From contig JAZRPG010000017.1 of NCBI GenBank assembly GCA_045649105.1, positions 45,767-109,766 on the forward strand: a stretch of 64,000 bases of DNA, written 5' to 3'. The notes below the pieces were generated by a model. It was not told the origin of the DNA, searched no databases, and saw only the letters and a program-made list of their open reading frames with translations. Below are positions 59,403 through 64,000 of the stretch, in pieces. A program made the position numbers and the translations under genes. Source of the stretch: JAZRPG01 sp045649105. Lineage in GTDB: Bacteria; Bacillota; Clostridia; Oscillospirales; JAAYXM01. The first letter of the stretch is position 1. Each line of letters opens with the position of its first letter.

Positions 59403-60842
59403 TTAATACGCGACGCCCCAGTAAACCATGTGCTTTGCAGGCTTGCCGCAGCAGACGCAGGTGTCGGATAAGTGCTCCTGCTCGTACGGAATGCAGCGTG
59501 AGGAAAGCCCGGCCTCCTCTTTGATACGGAGCTCACATTCGAGGTCACCGCACCACATTGTCTTAAAGAAGCCTGCCTTTTCGGCTGCCTGTGTCTTGAG
59601 CTCATCAAGCGTGGTCGCTGTGTATGTATGCTCCTCGCGGTTCTTGAGCGCTCTGTTATAAAGCGTTTCGTGAACCTCGTCCATAGCGGCATTGAGCGCG
59701 GGAACAATATCGGAAATTGCAACTGTCTTTTTCTCGCGTGTTGCGCGGGAGACGATGACGCACTGACCTTGCTCCAGGTCACGCGGGCCAAGCTCTATGC
59801 GGACAGGTACGCCCTTCATCTCGTATTCAGAGAACTTCCAGCCGGCAGAGTTGTCAGAAGTGTCGCACTTTGCGCGGATTCCCGCCGCAGTGAGCGTTCT
59901 GAGCATTTCCTCGCACGCCTCGGTAACGCCGGGCTTATGTGCCGCAATCGGAATAATTACCGTCTGAATCGGTGCAATGCGCGGAAGAAGAACGAGTCCG
60001 TCATTGTCGCCGTGCGTCATAATTATTCCGCCGATTATGCGCGTTGACATGCCCCAAGAGGTCTGGAACGGATGCTTTAATGTATTGTCGCGGTCTGTGT
60101 ATTCGATGTTGAATGCGCGGGCAAACCCGTCGCCGAAATAGTGCGATGTGCCGCTCTGAAGAGCTTTTCCGTCATGCATCATCGCCTCGATTGTGTATGT
60201 CGCCTCCGCGCCTGCGAACTTTTCCTTATCGGTTTTTCTGCCGCGGATAACGGGCATTGCAAGATACTTTTCGCAGAACTCCGCGTATACATCAAGCATC
60301 TGCAGTGTTTCCTGCATGGCCTCGTCTACGGTGGCGTGGAGAGTGTGCCCCTCCTGCCAGAGGAACTCGCGGTGGCGCAGGAACGGGCGCGTCGTCTTTT
60401 CCCAGCGCACAACGCTCACCCACTGGTTATAGAGCTTCGGAAGGTCGCGCCAGGAGCGGACGATGTTTGCATAGTGGTCGCAGAAAAGAGTTTCCGAAGT
60501 CGGGCGTACGCACAAACGCTCCGTGAGCTTTTCCGCGCCGCCGTGTGTGACCCATGCGACCTCGGGCGCAAAGCCCTCGACATGGTCCTTCTCCTTCTGC
60601 AGGAGTGATTCGGGGATAAACATCGGCATATACACATTTTCGTGTCCGAGCTCCTTGAATTTACCGTCAAGAATTTTCTGGATATTTTCCCATATGGCAT
60701 AGCCGTACGGGCGGAGAATGACGCAGCCGCGGACGCTTGAATAATCCACAAGCTCCGCTTTTTTAACCACGTCTGTATACCATTTTGCGAAATCCTCCTC
60801 CATGGAAGTTATCGCAGAAACCATTTTCTTATCGTTTGCCAT
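59403..60842 (-). CDS. proS: Prolyl-tRNA synthetase, eukaryote/archaeal-like type
   Basis: Charges tRNA-Pro. The 479-residue form has no large editing insertion and has the extra C-terminal zinc domain (CGDLEC and CVCCG) and ends in Tyr, typical of type 3 enzymes. Class II motifs: motif 2 RPTSETLF and FLRHREFLWQEGHT, motif 3 GMSTRIIGGIIM. It begins 2 bases after apgM, so the two are one transcript. Confidence 0.96.
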   Translation of the reverse strand: MANDKKMVSAITSMEEDFAKWYTDVVKKAELVDYSSVRGCVILRPYGYAIWENIQKILDGKFKELGHENVYMPMFIPESLLQKEKDHVEGFAPEVAWVTHGGAEKLTERLCVRPTSETLFCDHYANIVRSWRDLPKLYNQWVSVVRWEKTTRPFLRHREFLWQEGHTLHATVDEAMQETLQMLDVYAEFCEKYLAMPVIRGRKTDKEKFAGAEATYTIEAMMHDGKALQSGTSHYFGDGFARAFNIEYTDRDNTLKHPFQTSWGMSTRIIGGIIMTHGDNDGLVLLPRIAPIQTVIIPIAAHKPGVTEACEEMLRTLTAAGIRAKCDTSDNSAGWKFSEYEMKGVPVRIELGPRDLEQGQCVIVSRATREKKTVAISDIVPALNAAMDEVHETLYNRALKNREEHTYTATTLDELKTQAAEKAGFFKTMWCGDLECELRIKEEAGLSSRCIPYEQEHLSDTCVCCGKPAKHMVYWGVAY

Positions 60843-60844
60843 TT

Positions 60845-62071
60845 TTATATACCGTCCTTTCCGTTGCGTGAGATAAAGCGGTTCATAATTTCATAGCCGA
60901 GCGGGGTCACGACTCCGCTTTTCTCTGCGTTGGCCTCGCTGTACGAAAGCCCGCTTTTTTTGTCAAAGCCTGCTCCGTATATCGCATACGGAATCGGAGC
61001 TATAGTGTGCGTCCTTACTTCTATCGGCGTTGCGTGGTCGGGCATGAGAAGGATTCTGTACTCCTCGCCGCACATATCGAGATATTCCTTTACGGGTGCG
61101 AGAATTTCCCTGTCAATCCGCTCGATTGCGCGGACCTTAAGCTCGAAGTCCCCGTCGTGTCCGCATTCATCGGGCGCCTCTACATGGACAAAGACGAACT
61201 CATCCCCGCTCTTGAACGCGGAAATCGCGGCATCTGCCTTGCCCTTGTAATTGGTGTAGTAGTCACCCGTTGCGCCGTCTACATCTATCGGGCGCAGGCC
61301 GACTCCGTTTGCAAGCCCCTTGATAAGAGGAACGGCAGTTACAACCGAGCCGGAAATGCCGTACCTTTCGCGGAAATCGGAGAGCGCAGGCCGCGTCCCC
61401 TCGCCCCAGAGCCAGATGCAGTTTGCAGGCCGCAGCCCGCGTGAAATGCGCGCCTTATTTACAGGGTGCGCCATGAGAATCTCATAGCTCTCGCGCATCA
61501 TGGAGAGCACTTTTTCGCCGTACTTCCCTCCGGGGAGATACTCCCCTATCGTTTTGCCCAGAATATCGTGCGGCGGCATCATCGTATAGCCGTAGTCAAT
61601 GTTTTTCCATATCATTATGTGGCGGTAGCTGACCCCGCGATGGAAAATGAGTGACGGTGTCGCGAATCGCTCGCTTATTACGTCGAGCAGTGCGTACGCT
61701 TCCTCATTTGTAATCTTGTCCGCGCTGTGGTCGAGCATAACCTTGTCCTCAAACGCCCCGTCAGTCGAGATGCTGACGAGATTCAGACGGAAGACCGTGT
61801 CATCGTCCGAAAGCGGAATCCCGAGCCCGAGCGCCTCAATCGGAGAGCGCCCCGTGTAATACTTGTGCGGGTCGTAGCCGAGCACGGAGAGGTTTGCCGT
61901 ATCGCTGCCTGTCGGAAGCCCCTCAAACAATGTATTGGTAAGCCCAAGCTCGCCGTTTTGCGCGATGAAATCCATAGTCCTGCAGTCTGCCGCTTCGAGC
62001 GGGGTTTTATTATCGAGCTGCGGGACGGGTCTGTCCGCCATACCGTCACCCAGCATAATAAGAAACTTCAT
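60845..62071 (-). CDS. apgM: Cofactor-independent phosphoglycerate mutase, archaeal type (ApgM)
   Basis: Interconverts 3- and 2-phosphoglycerate; alkaline-phosphatase superfamily, 408 residues. The metal-site start FLIMLGDGMADRP, the nucleophile Ser in LPTGSDTANLSVLGYDP and the ligand stretch VHVEAPDECGHDGD are visible. Start at ATG 62071 after GGAGG; the longer reading runs through the promoter. A perfect inverted repeat overlaps its transcription start. Many Clostridia carry this as an extra enzyme beside iPGM. Confidence 0.92.
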   Translation of the reverse strand: MKFLIMLGDGMADRPVPQLDNKTPLEAADCRTMDFIAQNGELGLTNTLFEGLPTGSDTANLSVLGYDPHKYYTGRSPIEALGLGIPLSDDDTVFRLNLVSISTDGAFEDKVMLDHSADKITNEEAYALLDVISERFATPSLIFHRGVSYRHIMIWKNIDYGYTMMPPHDILGKTIGEYLPGGKYGEKVLSMMRESYEILMAHPVNKARISRGLRPANCIWLWGEGTRPALSDFRERYGISGSVVTAVPLIKGLANGVGLRPIDVDGATGDYYTNYKGKADAAISAFKSGDEFVFVHVEAPDECGHDGDFELKVRAIERIDREILAPVKEYLDMCGEEYRILLMPDHATPIEVRTHTIAPIPYAIYGAGFDKKSGLSYSEANAEKSGVVTPLGYEIMNRFISRNGKDGI

Positions 62072-62096
62072 TGAATACCTCCGAAAAAAGAAAACA

Positions 62097-62119
62097 TAAA
62101 TTACCATTGTAGTAATTTA
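62097..62119. promoter_or_regulatory. Candidate operator at the apgM start
   Basis: TAAATTAC-N7-GTAATTTA, perfect 8-bp arms, just downstream of the apgM -10 and over the expected transcription start. Binding protein unknown. Confidence 0.5.
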
Positions 62120-62121
62120 TG

Positions 62122-62150
62122 ATTATATCATTTTATATATTAAAAATCAA
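62122..62150 (-). promoter_or_regulatory. Promoter of apgM-proS
   Basis: Minus strand TTGATT (62145-62150), 17-base spacer, TATAAT (62122-62127). Confidence 0.78.
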
Positions 62151-62158
62151 GGTTTTAC

Positions 62159-62187
62159 TTGATTAGAGCCGAAAAATAATGTACAAT
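62159..62187 (+). promoter_or_regulatory. Promoter of metF
   Basis: TTGATT (62159-62164), 17-base spacer, TACAAT (62182-62187). Back-to-back with the apgM promoter. Confidence 0.7.
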
Positions 62188-62219
62188 ATAGTTTACACAG
62201 GTGAAAGGCGGCATGACGA

Positions 62220-63083
62220 ATGAAGATTGCTGAAATGTTCGGTAAAAATAAAACGGTCTTTTCTCTTGAGGTGTTTCCGCCGAAAAAGACGGCTCCGATA
62301 GAGAAGGTATACAGTGCGGTGGAGGAGCTTTGCGAGATTTCTCCCGATGCAATAAGCGTCACCTTCGGCGCAGGCGGAAGTGAAGCGACGCGCGCGTCGG
62401 TTGAGCTTGCGGGCACTATCCGCTCGCGCTTTAATATTGAGCCTATGCTTCACCTCACCTGCATCAGTCAGACGCGGGACGAGGCGGACGAGATTTTAAA
62501 AACTGCGCGCGGTCTCGGGATAGAAAACATACTCGCCCTGCGCGGCGACATCACTCCCGACCACCCGAGGAAGAACGATTTTACATACGCGTCAGACCTT
62601 GTTTCGTTTGTGCGCGAGCGCGGCTTTTCCGTCGCGGGTGCGTGCTATCCCGAGGGGCATTCCGAATCGCCGGATATCGTAACAGATGTGCTTAACCTGC
62701 GCCATAAGGTAGATTGCGGCGCATCGCACCTTGTATCACAGCTTTTTTTTGATAATGCTTTTTTCTATGACTTTCTTGAGCGCGCGCGCCTTGCGGGGAT
62801 TAATGTGCCGATTGAGGCGGGCATTATGCCGGTTACGAATAAGAACCAGATAGAGCGCATGGTGACGCTGTGCGGCGCGTCACTTCCGCCGAAATTTGCA
62901 AAAATGATGCAGAGATATGAGAACAATCCTGACGCGCTCCGCGATGCGGGAATTGCCTACGCGGTTGACCAGATAGTGGACCTTGTTTCGCACGGGGTTG
63001 ACGGAATACATCTCTATACGATGAATAATCCGTACATAGCAAAGCGGATATATGCAAGCATCGAGAGCATCATACGCGCATAA
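62220..63083 (+). CDS. metF: Methylenetetrahydrofolate reductase
   Basis: FAD enzyme making 5-methyl-THF for methionine or the Wood-Ljungdahl methyl branch, 287 residues. Marks: FSLEVFPPK (catalytic Glu), ISVTFGAGGS, LHLTCISQTRDE, LALRGD and HLVSQLFFDN, EAGIMPVTN. The start ATG at 62220 has AAAGGCGG upstream. metV or metH were not seen nearby, so its pathway cannot be fixed. Confidence 0.94.
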   Translation: MKIAEMFGKNKTVFSLEVFPPKKTAPIEKVYSAVEELCEISPDAISVTFGAGGSEATRASVELAGTIRSRFNIEPMLHLTCISQTRDEADEILKTARGLGIENILALRGDITPDHPRKNDFTYASDLVSFVRERGFSVAGACYPEGHSESPDIVTDVLNLRHKVDCGASHLVSQLFFDNAFFYDFLERARLAGINVPIEAGIMPVTNKNQIERMVTLCGASLPPKFAKMMQRYENNPDALRDAGIAYAVDQIVDLVSHGVDGIHLYTMNNPYIAKRIYASIESIIRA

Positions 63084-63124
63084 AGGTGTTTTTGCGCTAC
63101 AGAACACATCATACGGAGGAATTT

Positions 63125-63691
63125 ATGCTTATTATAATGTCGGGAAGTGCCGGAGTCGGCAAAAACACAATTATAAACAGGCTTCTTGAAGAATATGGGA
63201 ATTTAGAGCTTATGCCGACGGTTTCGACCCGCGCAATGCGTGAAGGCGAGGAGCAGGGGCGCCCGTACATTTTCGTCACGAAGGACGAGTTTGAGGGAAT
63301 GCTGTCGCGCGGCGAGATGCTTGAGCATTGCCCCATACACGGAAATCTGTACGGCACAAGCCGAAAAATTCTCAGCGAAAAGATGTCAGGCGGACGCGTT
63401 CTTATAAAGGATATTGATGTTGAGGGTACGCTTAAGCTCAAGGAGCTTCTTTCAGATGTTGTCGCCGTGTACTTAAAGCCGAAGGACAAGGAGCAGCTTC
63501 GCGAGCGCCTTATCGGCCGCGGTGAAAAGGATATCGAGCTGCGTCTGCGTCGCTATGAGTATGAAGAGGAAATGTCAAAGAATTATGACTATGTCCTCGT
63601 AAATGACGACATTGAGGAGACGCTTAAAACACTGCGCAAGATACTTTCCGAAGAGGCAAAGGCGCATGGGTGCGAGCTTTTGGCAAAATAA
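63125..63691 (+). CDS. Guanylate kinase-like protein
   Basis: A 188-residue P-loop kinase of the guanylate kinase fold: P-loop SGSAGVGKNTI, GMP-binding region TVSTRAMREGEEQGRPYIFV and EHCPIHGNLYGTS, and LID-like RLIGRGEKDIELRLRR. Shorter and more divergent than standard Gmk (P-loop GKNT where Gmk has GKGT), so it may be a paralogue of unknown substrate. GGAGG is 5 bases from the ATG at 63125. Ends before the attenuator-like region. Confidence 0.82.
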   Translation: MLIIMSGSAGVGKNTIINRLLEEYGNLELMPTVSTRAMREGEEQGRPYIFVTKDEFEGMLSRGEMLEHCPIHGNLYGTSRKILSEKMSGGRVLIKDIDVEGTLKLKELLSDVVAVYLKPKDKEQLRERLIGRGEKDIELRLRRYEYEEEMSKNYDYVLVNDDIEETLKTLRKILSEEAKAHGCELLAK

Positions 63692-63707
63692 ATATATAAA
63701 AATTTTA

Positions 63708-63753
63708 GTTGGGAAATAAGCCTTGAAAGACGGCTTTTTCCCAACTTTTTTAT
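63708..63753 (+). terminator. Terminator after the guanylate kinase-like gene (attenuator-like context)
   Basis: GTTGGGAAA (63708-63716) pairs with TTTCCCAAC (63737-63745), inner AGCC/GGCT, then six T. The same TTTCCCAAC arm can instead pair downstream (see 63735-63774), giving two exclusive structures. Confidence 0.75.
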
Positions 63754-63774
63754 CCTCAAAAAAGTTGGGAAAAA
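63735..63774 (+). promoter_or_regulatory. Alternative hairpin competing with the terminator
   Basis: TTTTTCCCAACTTTTTT and AAAAAAGTTGGGAAAAA form a 17-bp perfect stem with a 6-base loop. It uses the terminator's descending arm, so the two structures exclude each other. A third GTTGGG copy follows at 63775-63780. Confidence 0.6.
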
Positions 63775-63860
63775 GTTGGGACAACATAAATTCAAATTTG
63801 TGGTATTATATATATCACAAAATCAGTACTGAAAATAAAAAGAACAAAGGAGGTGGAAAA

Positions 63861-63920
63861 ATGACAAATATGTGCACATATACGGGAAAAAGAAAATTTG
63901 AAACGGGAAGGAACAGATGA
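63861..63920 (+). CDS. Possible 19-residue leader peptide
   Basis: ATG at 63861 with AAAGGAGG at ideal distance, reading MTNMCTYTGKRKFETGRNR, stop TGA at 63918-63920. No family recognised. It may be a leader or a very short peptide ahead of a gene beyond the right edge; a hairpin at 63950-63981 follows. Confidence 0.35.
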   Translation: MTNMCTYTGKRKFETGRNR

Positions 63921-63949
63921 TATAATTTACATAGGTTAATATAAATATC

Positions 63950-63981
63950 ATTCTCCTTCCCCAAAAAAGAAAGGAGAATGA
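63950..63981 (+). promoter_or_regulatory. Hairpin near the right edge covering a ribosome site
   Basis: CATTCTCCTT pairs with AAGGAGAATG (10 bp). The descending arm contains AAAGGAG and a possible start, so it could mask translation of the next gene. That gene lies outside the window. Confidence 0.4.
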
Positions 63982-64000
63982 AAAAACAGTGTATCAATAT

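Noticed and set aside
1..64000. CRISPR arrays, rRNA operons, selenocysteine insertion sites
   Set aside because: No regular repeat-spacer series or rRNA sequence was noticed, and no gene needs a read-through TGA.

Overview
The window is a 64 kb piece of a Bacillota (Clostridia-type) chromosome that spans the replication origin. The evidence is the rpmH-rnpA-yidD-yidC-jag block diverging from dnaA-dnaN-recF-remB-gyrB-gyrA, an origin region with DnaA boxes and a TAG-trio unwinding motif between dnaA and dnaN, paired parS sites at parAB, a T-box leader before thrS, two CotF-type coat genes, and sporulation genes (spo0A, spoIVB). The background is moderately GC-rich; one short island near 27.3-29.3 kb is clearly more A/T-rich. 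LAYOUT: 1-2.7 kb, galactose-type sugar ABC importer (mglBA, minus). 2.8-5.2 kb, T-box-controlled thrS. 5.2-9.3 kb, lipoprotein, HAD hydrolase, a LysM/G5/M23 wall hydrolase with two WalR-type boxes, two coat proteins, and a small ribbon-helix-helix regulator. 9.4-11.8 kb, polar amino-acid ABC importer. 11.9-13.4 kb, a DUF1846 protein. 13.6-24.3 kb, one long leftward cluster: dnaA, origin, dnaN, recF, remB, gyrB, gyrA, rnhA, nifS, nifU. 24.6-27.2 kb, rightward rpmH to jag. 27.3-29.3 kb, accessory island with a RAYT transposase carrying REP-like hairpins in frame, an XRE regulator and a divergent unknown membrane-anchored protein. 29.3-36.0 kb, mntP, serS, parB, parA, two tRNAs, an XRE regulator, noc. 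36.0-44.2 kb, a nine-gene envelope and division operon (zapA, U32 protein, dut, maf, mreC, mreD, mrdA, minD, mgsA). 44.4-49.2 kb, tRNA-Arg, AGE-family epimerase, DHHW/MBOAT O-acylation pair, lipoprotein. 49.4-57.3 kb, iron alcohol dehydrogenase, a Spo0A lacking the phosphoacceptor Asp, a glycyl-radical-enzyme operon, and spoIVB. 57.5-63.7 kb, argS, proS, apgM, metF, guanylate-kinase-like protein, and an attenuator-like region at the right edge. HOW THE PARTS WORK TOGETHER: the centre is the replication and segregation hub (initiation, clamp, gyrase, ParABS, Noc), next to membrane insertion (YidC/YidD) and the elongation/division machinery (Mre, PBP2, ZapA, MinD). Right of jag most genes run toward the origin, head-on to the fork, which is unusual for this phylum and suggests an inversion or rearranged blocks. 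The most notable points are the Spo0A whose Asp56 equivalent is Ser57 although its DNA-binding domain is intact, and the four-gene glycyl radical enzyme cassette (enzyme, SGNH hydrolase, AraC regulator, activase) lying between spoIVB and spo0A, which are usually neighbours.
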